Source: Tessaracoccus bendigoensis DSM 12906
GTDB taxonomy: Bacteria; Actinomycetota; Actinomycetes; Propionibacteriales; Propionibacteriaceae
DNA length: 40,909 nt
Direction of reading: 5' to 3'
Assembly (NCBI RefSeq): GCF_900141915.1
Contig: NZ_FQZG01000033.1
Span: 1-40,909 of the forward strand
Below the pieces are notes generated by a model that had not been told where the DNA came from, did no database searches, and saw only the letters and a program-made list of their open reading frames with translations. Positions within the stretch are counted from its first letter, which is position 1. Each line of letters starts with the position of its first letter. Below are positions 32,759-40,713 of this stretch, piece after piece. The translations under genes and the position numbers were made by a program.

Positions 32759-34999
32759 TCAGCGTTCCTCCGCCTCACGCACCGAGATGAGCTCGGCGGC
32801 GAAGGTGTTGCTGAGTAGCTCCTCAGCGTTATGGGTGGCGTCCAGCACCTCGTCGTCGGCCGACACTTCGGGCTCGGTCGGTGGTGGTACCGGCGGAGCA
32901 GGTTCGGGGCGCGGTTCGGGTCTTTCCACCGTGGCTGCCGGGGTGCCGGATGGTCGCTGCGCCCGAGGGGCAGGCTCGTCGGGGGTGTCGCCTGAGACGA
33001 CGGGGTTGATCCGCAACTCGACACCGATCACCTCGATGAGCGAGTCGGCCAGAATATCGACGCTGCCACCCTGCCCGAAGTTCTCACGAGGGCCCGGGCC
33101 CGAGAACCCGAGCGTGAGGGCGCCGTCGGCGACATCGACAACCTGGGCGTGCTGGCTGAGCAGCATGTGGGTGAACCGGCGGCGGCGTTTCACCTCGTCA
33201 AGGACGTTGGGCCAGACGCGCCGCAACTCGGCCGCGGTGAGTTGGCCTGAAGGCGCTGAGGGCCGCGTGCCGTGTTGAGCCGACGGTGCGACGGCAGGCT
33301 CGGGCATCTCCTGCCCCCTCCCAACAGGTGGTGCCCCCGCGGGGCGCTGCCGTGGTGCCTGACCTGGGGCGCGCTGTTCCTGGACGGCCTCCCGGGGCGC
33401 CTCAGGAGCCGGAGGTTGCTGGCGCGATTCAGGCGCGGCAGGTTCCCGCCTCGGTGCGGCCGCCGTGGGTGGCGGGGGGCTTGAGTGCTCGGCCTTTCCG
33501 GCGGGCTTGGCTTGCGTGGGTGCTGCCGCAATGTCGGGCCACTGGGACGCGGGGGCCGGTTGGCCGTCACCCATCATCCCGACCCGTCGCTCGAGCCGAT
33601 CCATTCGGGCATGCAGGCCGCGCTCGTCGGTATCCGCTCCAGGCAGCAGGACCCTCGAACACATCAACTCGAGATGGAGTCGGGGTGCGGTTGTGCCGCG
33701 CATCTCCGTCAGCCCGGTCGCGATGACCTCGGCGGCGCGGGTCAGTTCCCCGGCACCCATGCCCGCAACCTGGGTCTGGAGGCGCTGTGCCTGGTCGGCG
33801 GCGATGTCCAGGATGCCGTTGGTGGCAGCCTCGGGGACCGCGGCGAGGATCACCAGGTCTCGGAGTCGACGAAGCAGGTCCTCGGCGAACCGACGCGGAT
33901 CCTGACCGACCTCGATCACCTTGTCGACCGAGCGGAACACGCCGGCGGCATCCCCTGCGGCGAACGCATCCATGATCTCGTCCAGCAGTGCGTCTGGGGT
34001 GTATCCGAGCAGGGCGGCCGCCTGTCCGTGGCTGACCCCGTCTTCTCCGGCGCCGCCGAGGAGTTGGTCGAGCACCGAGAGCGAGTCGCGCACCGAACCG
34101 GCCCCTGCCCTCACCACGAGCGGAATCGCGGAGTGTTCGACGACGACGCCCTCCACCTCACAGAGGTGCTCAAGATAGTCGCCGAGCACCTTCGGCGGCA
34201 CCAGCCTGAACGGGTAGTGGTGCGTGCGGGACCGGATGGTGCCGATCACCTTCTCCGGCTCGGTGGTGGCGAAGATGAACTTGGTGTGCGGCGGCGGCTC
34301 TTCCACCAGCTTCAGCAGGGCGTTGAAGCCCTGCGGGGTGACCATGTGGGCCTCATCGATGATGTAGATCTTGTAGCGGCTGGCGACCGGTGCGAAGTAT
34401 GCACGCTCGCGCAGGTCGCGGGCGTCGTCGACACCACCGTGTGACGCTGCGTCGATCTCGATCACATCGATCGAGCCCGGCCCCCCACGGGCGAGGTCGA
34501 GGCAGGACTGGCACACGCCGCACGGCTTCGGGGTGGGGCCCTGTTCACAGTTCAGGCAGCGGGCCAGGATGCGGGCGGACGTCGTCTTGCCGCACCCCCT
34601 AGGGCCGGAGAACAGGTAGGCGTGGTTGACCCGGTTGTTGGTCAGCGCGCGCTGCAAGGGCACCGTCACATGGTCTTGCCCGATGACCTCGGCGAAGGTG
34701 TCTGGCCGGTACCTGCGATATAGCGCCAGGGGGGCCTCCGGGGCCCGCGCCGGGGCCGCAGCCGCACTTCGGGCGCTTGGCGCCGTCACGGGTTCGGGCT
34801 CTGTCGGCTCATCATCTGCAAACAGCCCTGGGCCTGTCTGTTCGGGGGCGTAGAGCCCTGGCCCCGTCTGCTCGGGGGCGACGGGCTCAGGCTCGTCGAA
34901 GAGCCCCGGCCCTTCCATGGGCTGAAAGTCGGGGAGTTCGGCCGAACCGTAGCCCTCATCGAGCGCGCCGTACTCGTCCTCGTCGTAGTCTTCGTCCAC
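32759..34999 (-). CDS. dnaX: DNA polymerase III gamma/tau subunit with an acidic N-terminal extension
   Basis: This is the clamp-loader ATPase subunit. The canonical core starts only at residue 91 (LALYRRYRPDTFAEVIGQ). Walker A is GPRGCGKTTS (132-141), the zinc module is C151-x8-C160-x2-C163-x2-C166, the DEAH-type Walker B is IIDEAHM, and the sensor region is FATTEPEKV. A Pro/Ala-rich linker and a tau-like C-terminal domain follow. Residues 1-90 are strongly acidic, with a ten-residue duplication (APEQTGPGLY/F at 41-60), and are absent from typical DnaX. The GTG at 34999 has TAGGAT 6 nt upstream, which could be either a -10 (leaderless) or part of a ribosome site. Total length is 746. Confidence 0.93.
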   Translation of the reverse strand: MDEDYDEDEYGALDEGYGSAELPDFQPMEGPGLFDEPEPVAPEQTGPGLYAPEQTGPGLFADDEPTEPEPVTAPSARSAAAAPARAPEAPLALYRRYRPDTFAEVIGQDHVTVPLQRALTNNRVNHAYLFSGPRGCGKTTSARILARCLNCEQGPTPKPCGVCQSCLDLARGGPGSIDVIEIDAASHGGVDDARDLRERAYFAPVASRYKIYIIDEAHMVTPQGFNALLKLVEEPPPHTKFIFATTEPEKVIGTIRSRTHHYPFRLVPPKVLGDYLEHLCEVEGVVVEHSAIPLVVRAGAGSVRDSLSVLDQLLGGAGEDGVSHGQAAALLGYTPDALLDEIMDAFAAGDAAGVFRSVDKVIEVGQDPRRFAEDLLRRLRDLVILAAVPEAATNGILDIAADQAQRLQTQVAGMGAGELTRAAEVIATGLTEMRGTTAPRLHLELMCSRVLLPGADTDERGLHARMDRLERRVGMMGDGQPAPASQWPDIAAAPTQAKPAGKAEHSSPPPPTAAAPRREPAAPESRQQPPAPEAPREAVQEQRAPGQAPRQRPAGAPPVGRGQEMPEPAVAPSAQHGTRPSAPSGQLTAAELRRVWPNVLDEVKRRRRFTHMLLSQHAQVVDVADGALTLGFSGPGPRENFGQGGSVDILADSLIEVIGVELRINPVVSGDTPDEPAPRAQRPSGTPAATVERPEPRPEPAPPVPPPTEPEVSADDEVLDATHNAEELLSNTFAAELISVREAEER

Positions 35000-35047
35000 C
35001 CGTTGATCCTATTTCAGCTCGCAGACAATTCACGAGGAGAAGATAAA

Positions 35048-35137
35048 GGGCCCCTCGCGCACCCGGAAGAGCTCACTTACCCTTGCTGCCTTCCGACCCT
35101 GGGGGAGTTGGGCGAGATACCGCCGCGCGAGGAACCT
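35048..35137 (-). ncRNA. ffs: Signal recognition particle RNA (small, 4.5S-type)
   Basis: On the minus strand it runs from GGTTCCTCGCGCGGCGG to GGGTGCGCGAGGGGCCC, the two ends pairing as the long helix. The apical domain contains GGTCGGAAGGCAGCAAGGG, the universally conserved Ffh-binding loop, at about 35080-35098. Ends are approximate to a few bases. It sits upstream of dnaX on the same strand, a common actinobacterial arrangement. Confidence 0.93.
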
Positions 35138-35143
35138 GTGGAG

Positions 35144-35149
35144 AGTCTA
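35144..35149 (-). promoter_or_regulatory. -10 box of SRP RNA
   Basis: TAGACT on the minus strand ends 7 nt before the predicted RNA 5' end (35137-35136). The -35 is not clear. Confidence 0.5.
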
Positions 35150-35380
35150 GCCCATGATGAAAGCAACTGCAGATCCGCCATCGGCACGGCGCATCGGCGC
35201 CGACCTGCGCCGGTTGGACCGCACGGTTTGACGCTCGGGCCGCACCTCGGGGCAACCGGATGCAACCGTAGAGCCTTGAAGGGACGTATACAGAGATGAA
35301 GGGCCCCAGTTGCCGGGGATTAGTTCCGAGCCGATCCGCGGCTTACGATGGCCACGCACATTCAGGGAGGATTCACCACC
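35150..35380. other. Intergenic region between SRP RNA and L,D-transpeptidase
   Basis: There is no gene of its own. TACAGAGAT at 35289-35297 belongs to a motif seen in two other intergenic regions. TACGAT at 35344-35349 is a possible -10 for the transpeptidase gene, and GGGAGG at about 35365 is its ribosome site. Confidence 0.45.
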
Positions 35381-36538
35381 ATGCGCAAGAAGGTTATTGC
35401 CGTTGTCGCAGCGGCCCTGGCCATGACACTGGGCGCCCCGCTCGCACAGGCGGACACCCCGTCACCGTCACCTACGACAACACCGACCGTCAACTCGTCA
35501 CCGTCCGCGACCGCTCCGGCCCCTAGCACCGCCGCTCCGGCCCCCAGCGTCGCGGCCACCCGGCCCGCGACGCCGACCCCGAGCGCGACGGCCACCCGGA
35601 CCGCGGCGAAGCCGATCGTCGCTCAGCCCGCAGCCCCGCTCCCGCCGTCGGAGGCTCTGTACGTGACCCCCGGGTACCACCTCGTCAACGGCCGGTACTG
35701 GTTCACGCAGTGCGAGATGTACTCTTCGACGACGGTGCGCTGCCGCACCAGCATCTACGCGTCGAGGGTCTTCCTCTCGAATGGGCAGTGGTACACGCAG
35801 AACGCCTGGGTACACAACAACCTCACCTATCTGCCGTCTCCCAGGTCCGTGTGGACCACCAACCCGCTGGCCACGCCCAACCACACGTGGACCGCCGCCG
35901 ACGGCCGCAAATGGCGCACCGAGTGCGACACCCAGGCCACGGGTAAGGGCGCGTGCCGCAACTACAACGTCGCGACCGTCGCTTCGCTGAACAACGGCAA
36001 GGTCACCCAGGTGACGAAGGAGATCTTCAACGGGATCGTCCGCTTCGAGACGGCTTCGGTGCCGTGGGTGAAGAAGATCCCCGCAACCGCTCCGATGCCC
36101 GCTGGCGTCCCTTCCGCGACCACCCCCAAGCCGATCATCACCAACCCGTCCACCCAGAGCGGCTTCCGGCTCGATGCGCGCTGCATGACGGGCCGCGCGT
36201 TCTGCATCTCGAAGAACCAGCGCAAGATGGCATGGGTCGTCAACGGCAAGATCGACACGGTGCTGGACGTGCGCTTCGGCTCTGAGCTGACGCCCACCCG
36301 CAACGGCTCGTTCCAGGTCAACTGGAAGTCCCGCAACCACGTCTCCAGCCTGTACCACACGGCCATGCCGTACGCGATGTTCTTCAGCGGCGGCCAGGCC
36401 ATCCACTACTCGGCCGACTTCGCCGCCCGCGGCTACAACGGTGCGTCGCACGGCTGCGTCAACGTCCGCAACAAGGCGGCGCTGGCCCGCCTGTTCGACC
36501 TGGCCCGCGTCGGCGACAAGGTGATCGTCTACAACTGA
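35381..36538 (+). CDS. Secreted L,D-transpeptidase (YkuD domain)
   Basis: This exported cell-wall enzyme of 385 residues forms 3-3 peptidoglycan crosslinks or attaches proteins. The signal peptide MRKKVIAVVAAALAMTLG ends at about AQA (22-24). A Pro/Thr/Ala-rich linker (25-90) precedes two similar modules (GYHLVNGRYWFTQC and TWTAADGRKWRTEC regions). The C-terminal YkuD domain has catalytic Cys359 in SHGCVNVRNKAAL, with upstream HYSADF. GGGAGG precedes the ATG at 35381. It complements the D,D-transpeptidase PonA2 in the same window. Confidence 0.92.
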   Translation: MRKKVIAVVAAALAMTLGAPLAQADTPSPSPTTTPTVNSSPSATAPAPSTAAPAPSVAATRPATPTPSATATRTAAKPIVAQPAAPLPPSEALYVTPGYHLVNGRYWFTQCEMYSSTTVRCRTSIYASRVFLSNGQWYTQNAWVHNNLTYLPSPRSVWTTNPLATPNHTWTAADGRKWRTECDTQATGKGACRNYNVATVASLNNGKVTQVTKEIFNGIVRFETASVPWVKKIPATAPMPAGVPSATTPKPIITNPSTQSGFRLDARCMTGRAFCISKNQRKMAWVVNGKIDTVLDVRFGSELTPTRNGSFQVNWKSRNHVSSLYHTAMPYAMFFSGGQAIHYSADFAARGYNGASHGCVNVRNKAALARLFDLARVGDKVIVYN

Positions 36539-36562
36539 CCGACCCGGCTTCACCCGAACCGG

Positions 36563-36592
36563 AAGGGGCGCGTCCGTGAGGGCGCGCCCCTT
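36563..36592 (+). terminator. Rho-independent terminator after the L,D-transpeptidase
   Basis: A 10-bp perfect stem AAGGGGCGCG/CGCGCCCCTT with a 10-nt loop, followed by a weak T-rich tail (TTCTGCG, then GATTTT). Confidence 0.7.
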
Positions 36593-36642
36593 CTGCGTCT
36601 GCGATTTTGGGTCGACGCCCGCACTCCGGTAAGGTTCCCGAC

Positions 36643-36730
36643 GGAGGATTCGCCTAGAGGCCTATGGCGCTCGCTTGGAAAGCGGGTTGGGTTTACGCCC
36701 TCACGAGTTCGAATCTCGTATCCTCCGCCA
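36643..36730 (+). tRNA. tRNA-Ser(GGA)
   Basis: An 88-nt class II tRNA. The acceptor GGAGGAT pairs with ATCCTCC, and the anticodon loop CTTGGAAAG gives anticodon GGA reading TCC. A long variable arm is present, the T-loop is GAGTTCGAATCTC, and CCA is encoded at 36728-36730. The mobile-type genes downstream suggest that its 3' end served as an attachment site. Confidence 0.95.
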
Positions 36731-36920
36731 CCACGATTCCCGCTCTGACTAGGGCGGGAATCCTCGTTTTCGGGACTGTTGGCGCCCTGGAGCACGATTC
36801 GTGCCCCGAGTGTGCCCCGAGTTTTCGTGGCATGTTCTCCCCGCGCGCTTGAGGGCGCCTTGGCAGGGCTGCCCTGGATCCGGGTGACGTGGGGTCACAC
36901 CGCTCCGCCGCCGCCGGCAC
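36693..36920 (-). pseudogene. Possible tyrosine integrase C-terminal remnant
   Basis: An open minus-strand frame contains GENMPRKLGAHSGHES and ends inside the tRNA-Ser 3' half. This tail resembles the extreme C-terminus of actinophage tyrosine integrases that insert at tRNA genes. The catalytic domain is absent: only about 230 bp lie between the tRNA and the excisionase gene, too little for an integrase. If the reading is right, the integrase was deleted and left its tail at the attachment junction. The assignment rests on pattern recognition only. Confidence 0.35.
36735..36762 (+). terminator. Terminator of tRNA-Ser
   Basis: The stem GATTCCCGC/GCGGGAATC (9 bp) with a 10-nt loop is followed by CTCGTTTT. 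Confidence 0.8.
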
Positions 36921-36922
36921 GA

Positions 36923-36950
36923 GCGCCGCGCACCATGAGGTGCGCGGCGC
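36923..36950. repeat. Perfect 12-bp hairpin
   Basis: GCGCCGCGCACC and its exact complement flank the loop ATGA. No T-tract follows on either strand, so it is not a classical terminator. It lies between the integrase remnant and the excisionase gene. Confidence 0.8.
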
Positions 36951-36974
36951 CGAAGAGGACGATCAGTGGGCTTC

Positions 36975-37232
36975 CTACCAGGTGCGTTGATTGCGCGCAC
37001 GGGCCCGTCGGTCAGTGAGGTCATCGCCCGTGGGGATGGGCCGGAACAGCCTGTCGAGATCCTCGACGCGAACTCGGATGAGCCTCACGCCGAACCTTGA
37101 CGCCCGGAGCTTCCCTGAGGCGATGCGTCGCCGCAGCGTGTCGACACTCACGCCGTACACGGCGGCCGCTTGCTGCAATGACAGCCATTCGGGCACGGGT
37201 TGACCCCAGGTGGGCGAGATGGGGAGCGACAT
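36975..37232 (-). CDS. Excisionase-like helix-turn-helix protein
   Basis: This 85-residue protein carries the MerR/excisionase-type winged helix WLSLQQAAAVYGVSVDTLRR (about 16-35), followed by IASGKLRASRFGVRLIRVRVEDLDRLF. Proteins of this type direct excision of integrated elements or act as small regulators. It is 66 bp downstream of the ArdC-like gene on the same strand and next to tRNA-Ser, the standard place for xis beside int, which supports an integrated element. Confidence 0.82.
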   Translation of the reverse strand: MSLPISPTWGQPVPEWLSLQQAAAVYGVSVDTLRRRIASGKLRASRFGVRLIRVRVEDLDRLFRPIPTGDDLTDRRARARNQRTW

Positions 37233-37298
37233 GGCGAGTTTCCTCTCGGTGTCGGGATGGAAGGTCGGGTTGGTGCGTGACCGTCGGATGGCGACTCG

Positions 37299-38366
37299 TC
37301 AGAGAGACAAGGCGGGCGCTGGGACGGCGCGACTTGGAGGTGACACCTGCGGGGGTGACTCGGCGACGGCAGGCGCGACTTCCCATCTGGTCGGGTCGAC
37401 TTGGGTTCGAACCTCCGACTCCAGGGCGTCGAGCGCTCCGTCGGTGATGGTGGGCGCCGGCTGCGTGGCTTGGAGGATGAGGTCGGCCGCGCCAATGACT
37501 CGCTGGCCTGTGCTGCGGAGGATCTCGGCGAGGTCGCGCTGCTCGGTCACCGCGTTGAGGGCCCAGCCGGCGACGTAGTTGAAGGTGTACTGGCTGGAGT
37601 CGAGGCCGTGGGCGTTGGTCACCATATATGCGACGGATTCGGCTTCCACTTCGAGGATTCCACGGCAGTCGCGGCTGCCTTGGCCCTGGTGAAGGAGCAC
37701 GTGACCGGCCTCGTGGACGAGGGTCTTGACGGCCTGAGCGTCGTCGACGTCATCGCGGACCATGACGAGCCCCCGGCCGAGGTCGGTGTAGCCGTTCGGC
37801 CCACCGAGGTCCGCGCCGCGACGTACCTCGAATCCCCGTTCTCCGAGGAGACCTTGGAGGCGATCCCATAGTCCGCTAGGAGCTTGGCCGGTCAGGAGGG
37901 TCGCCTCACCGATCTTGGGGTCAGGTAGAGGAGGACCGTCCGTCTGGCGGATGTCGAACACCGTGACGGGCTTGGTCGCGACCACGTGGGTCCGGTGCAG
38001 GACGTGGTCCTGGTCGTCGCGCACCGGTTGGCCGGCGTCGTCGAGGCGGGGTTCACGGCGCGTGATCGGGGCGAGGACCTTGATGCCGGTCTCGCCGCGG
38101 CGCACCTGGCGCCCCATGGCTTTGAACGCCTGGTAGCCGGCCACGTGGGTGGCCTGGGGGTCCTGAAGCATGATCAGAAGGGAGTTCCCGAAGGAGTAGC
38201 GGTGGAACTGGCTGGAGAACTTTAGCCACGCCTGCCACGCCTGCGGGTCGTTGAGCGCCAGGATGCCGTCGCAGAGCTGGGAATGGAGCTTGTCCAGCGT
38301 CGCCTGCCGGGCTTCCGCAGCCGCGGCTCGATCTGCATCGCTGACAGGCCTGCGATAGCCGGTCAT
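37299..38366 (-). CDS. ArdC-like antirestriction protein with ImmA/IrrE metallopeptidase domain
   Basis: A 355-residue protein with two parts. Residues about 20-130 match the ArdC N-terminal ssDNA-binding domain (LKFSSQFHRYSFGNSLLIMLQ, GYQAFKAMGRQVRRGETGIKVLAPI). Residues about 165-260 are a zincin domain with HEAGH (218-222) and the third-ligand region EVEAESVAYMV. ArdC proteins protect incoming plasmid or element DNA from host restriction, and ImmA/IrrE peptidases cleave repressors. The tail is Pro/Ser-rich. The ATG at 38366 overlaps the preceding small gene (ATGA), ending a three-gene operon. Confidence 0.82.
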   Translation of the reverse strand: MTGYRRPVSDADRAAAAEARQATLDKLHSQLCDGILALNDPQAWQAWLKFSSQFHRYSFGNSLLIMLQDPQATHVAGYQAFKAMGRQVRRGETGIKVLAPITRREPRLDDAGQPVRDDQDHVLHRTHVVATKPVTVFDIRQTDGPPLPDPKIGEATLLTGQAPSGLWDRLQGLLGERGFEVRRGADLGGPNGYTDLGRGLVMVRDDVDDAQAVKTLVHEAGHVLLHQGQGSRDCRGILEVEAESVAYMVTNAHGLDSSQYTFNYVAGWALNAVTEQRDLAEILRSTGQRVIGAADLILQATQPAPTITDGALDALESEVRTQVDPTRWEVAPAVAESPPQVSPPSRAVPAPALSL

Positions 38367-38518
38367 GAGTCGAGGCCGTCCCGGAGGGCGGCGACCTGGT
38401 CGAGAATCTCCTCGATCGCTTCGCGGCGTGCACCGGCGTCGGCCAACTGCTTGGCCCGGACGAGGAGATCTTCGATGATGAGCGGGACGTCGGGGAGTGA
38501 GAGCACGGGTTCGGTCAC
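38363..38518 (-). CDS. Small acidic hypothetical protein
   Basis: This 51-residue protein (MTEPVLSLPDVPLIIEDLL...) is mostly helical and charged, ending AALRDGLDS. It is supported by context: the GTG start overlaps the upstream stop (GTGA) and its own stop overlaps the ArdC start (ATGA). I do not recognise a family. A partner or antitoxin-like role is possible but not shown. Confidence 0.65.
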   Translation of the reverse strand: MTEPVLSLPDVPLIIEDLLVRAKQLADAGARREAIEEILDQVAALRDGLDS

Positions 38519-38958
38519 GGCCGGTACCCCCTGTCAGTGGTCCGTGCGTCGTGCTGCTGCGCAGGTTCCTCGGGGGCCGCGAACGGGACCAGCGCCACGC
38601 CCTCCCACTCCCCCATCGCCTTGGGCCTCTCCTGTGGCGGCACGATCCGTCCGTTCGGGTCGCGGACCTGGACGGGGTCGACGTAGAGGTCGAGGTCACC
38701 GCCCCGTCCTTCGATGGCGGCCTCGACGAGCAGTGCCCGCGCGCACGCGGTGTTCACCGCCGCCTGATGCGTCGCGCTGAGGCCATCCACTCGCAGTGCG
38801 GGAGTCAGGAGCTCGCGGTAGGCCTCGCCTGTCTGGTAGTAGTCGCGGGCCTCGTCGTCGAACGACTCGCCAGAGTCGTCGTAGTGGACGCCGTGGGCGT
38901 CGGCCCATTGAAGCCACAACCCGATTCGGATGGCGAGGCGATGGGCGTCGTCGTTCAT
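38515..38958 (-). CDS. Hypothetical protein of the ArdC operon
   Basis: This 147-residue acidic protein begins MNDDAHRLAIRIGLWLQWAD. The DDSGESFDDEARDYYQTGEAYREL segment and ALLVEAAIEGRGGDLDLYVDP suggest a small alpha/beta soluble protein. The family is not recognised. AAGGAG precedes the ATG at 38958; the longer frame upstream is not supported. It is the first gene of the operon with the 51-aa and ArdC-like genes, typical of accessory genes of integrative elements. Confidence 0.65.
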   Translation of the reverse strand: MNDDAHRLAIRIGLWLQWADAHGVHYDDSGESFDDEARDYYQTGEAYRELLTPALRVDGLSATHQAAVNTACARALLVEAAIEGRGGDLDLYVDPVQVRDPNGRIVPPQERPKAMGEWEGVALVPFAAPEEPAQQHDARTTDRGYRP

Positions 38959-39878
38959 GTCGGTCTCCTTCGCCGGGCTCGCGAACCTCCCATCCCGCAT
39001 AACGGGACGCCGCCTCTCTCGGTGGACACAACCCACTTGGTCGCGGTCGATTTGGACGTCCTGTCTCCCCATGGCTGGTCCGCCCGAGAGCGCCGACGGC
39101 CTATATGGCTCCGCCACGGGCGGCCGGAACAGGAACTCAGGGTCTCGGACGGGGTCGATGAACAGACACCGGGGCGTGGATGGAAGTACTGGATCGGCAG
39201 CCACGGACACTTTACGAGTCGAGGACGCCAGCGGCGTACGATCCTCCACGCAAGGGCCGGGTCGCTACCGTCATCTTCTTGGGGGTGGGCAAGACCGGCA
39301 CCCCGGCCCTTCATCCTGCTCTACGCCAAGTGTGTCCGGCACCAGGCCCCCGCCCAGAGGAAGCCGACCAAGCCGTTCACCACCACGGTGCCTGCGCATC
39401 CGGCGGTCGCGTCCTCACGCACCTACCCCTGACCTGAGCCCGTCTGGCGGGGCCCAGCGCGGCCTCGAGACGCGCTTCACACATGGTCATGCAAGCGCAC
39501 TCATAATGCCCAGGTGCGGAAGTCGACGTGGTGGGCGAACTCGGTCAACAACTGCCGATCTGCGGACAGTCCCCAAAGTTGACGGGCAGCATGCTCCTGC
39601 CACACGATGAGCGGTCCCCTAACCGGGCTGCAGGTGGTGAAGGCTTGCCTCTGATGCTCAGCGTGCTGGTGCACTGCGCCGGGCACGAAGAGTGGCCACG
39701 TCACCGGTAGCCGCGAGCTGCTCGGCCATGGGACGACGTTTGGTGTTGGTGTCTTAGCCCGTCGGCGATGCAGTGCTGGATGGCCGCTTCCGCGACGCAT
39801 GACCCCGCAGCGTCCCTCCCCCGGCCAGCGACGGACGTGAAGCGGCCCCCTATGGGTGCCTGAGCGGGAACGTCTTGA
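38959..39878. other. Gene-poor stretch of the island
   Basis: I find no convincing gene over about 900 bp. The frames on both strands are short or rich in Arg/Pro/Ser. A minus-strand frame ending at 39501 (...LLTEFAHHVDFRTWAL) has a protein-like tail but no recognisable domain and an implausible upstream part, so it may be the remnant of a decayed gene. The promoter of the ArdC operon should lie just right of 38958, but I cannot point to it. Confidence 0.4.
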
Positions 39879-40336
39879 GCGCCCGTAGCGGTCGCCGACG
39901 TGGCCGGCACCGCTCAAGACGAGGCGGCGGCAGTCGTCGATGAGGCGAAGCACCAGACCCACCACCTGTTCGACGAGAGGAGCACCGAGCTGCGTTCGCA
40001 GGCAGCGGTCGCGCATGCCGGGCTGGCCGAAACCATCCAGGCGCTGTCGGAGCCCCCACACGACCGCTGCGGTGCCGGCGCTCACCATCCGTCGTGCGTT
40101 TGCCGACAGCCGGTACGCGATGGAACCAGACACCACACGCGACCCGCCCATCGGAGTTGCGCGATGGCGGCCTCCCAGCGAACCCAACGGCCCTCTGACC
40201 AATCTGGGCGAGCGCGCTGCGGCGTGGCTCCGCGATAACCAGCCCGACCATGCGCGCGGGGAAAGCCGCCGGTGCGCGCGCCGAAGCCCGCGTATTTTCT
40301 TGGAGCCGGCCGGTAGGGTAGGCGCGTTGGCCGGAT
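39879..40336 (+). pseudogene. Decayed actinobacterial membrane-associated protein gene
   Basis: Two frames together give the pattern of a common actinobacterial protein with a long coiled-coil and a C-terminal GALAG membrane motif. The first frame reads VAGTAQDEAAAVVDEAKHQT, then HHLFDERSTELRSQ. The second frame (about 40170 onward) reads LGERAAAWLRDNQPD, then ARRSPRIFLEPAGRVGALAG. The usual form of the end is RRFARRRPGTFLAGAAxxGxLAGRL. The 5' part is missing (stop at 39876-39878), a frameshift lies in between, and the 3' end is cut at 40336 by an IS end. This gene is dead. Confidence 0.6.
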
Positions 40337-40583
40337 TGAACCGCAATGGGTTTGATAGAGACTCGCCCTATTTGATTCCTACCAGCTGTTGATGGTCGGT
40401 TTGTGCAGCATAGAACGTGTTCTCGAACTCGGCGGGTGGGATGTCGCCGAGGTATCCGTGAAGGCGTGTGGTGTTGTGCCAATGCACCCATCCGAGGGTC
40501 GCGAGCTCGAGGTCCTCGACGCTCTTCCAGGGACCGGATCGGGCGGGACCGCGGACCAGTTCGGTCTTGTAGTAGCCGTTGAT
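40337..40583 (-). mobile_element. IS3-family insertion sequence, right-end fragment
   Basis: The end sequence starts TGAACCGCAATGGGTTTGAT (40337-40356) and continues to about 40365, a TG-starting terminal repeat of IS3 type. The transposase C-terminus lies inside. The fragment is inserted in the pseudogene at its left and is cut at 40583-40587 by the next element, so only the last 247 bp or so remain. Confidence 0.75.
40368..40583 (-). pseudogene. IS3-family transposase, C-terminal 71 residues
   Basis: It reads INGYYKTELVRGPARSG, then PWKSVEDLELATLGWVHWHN and TTRLHGYLGDIPPAEFEN, matching the end of the rve (DDE) integrase domain of IS3-family OrfB. Only the C-terminus, after the last catalytic Glu region, remains. 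The upstream part is missing because another element begins at about 40587. It ends in TAG at 40368. Confidence 0.85.
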
Positions 40584-40586
40584 GGC

Positions 40587-40668
40587 TTATGCCGACGTGT
40601 GGATTATGCCGACCGTGACCACGTCTGCCCTTGTCGGAACTGGTTGGGTCGGGGGGTTGTCGGCATAA
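40587..40668 (+). mobile_element. Left end of a recombinase-carrying mobile element
   Basis: TTATGCCGAC occurs at 40587-40596 and 40604-40613 (17 bp apart) and as its complement GTCGGCATAA at 40659-40668. This repeat set directly abuts the cut IS3 fragment and precedes a tyrosine recombinase start, so it is probably the recombinase-binding end of the element. The form recalls recombinase-in-trio (RIT) elements, but only one gene start is visible. Confidence 0.65.
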
Positions 40669-40713
40669 TCGCGGCGTGAGAGCCTGCCCTTTTCCGGACG
40701 GGAGGGGTGGGTC

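Noticed and set aside
37401-37430. Second copy of the tRNA 3' end as attR
   Set aside because: A TTCGAACCTCCGACTCC-like string occurs here but matches the tRNA-Ser 3' end poorly and lies inside the ArdC-like gene.
39501-40346. Minus-strand open frame of 281 codons
   Set aside because: Its upstream part is antisense to the decayed plus-strand gene and Arg-rich. Only the short tail near 39501-39700 looks protein-like, and I cannot assign it.
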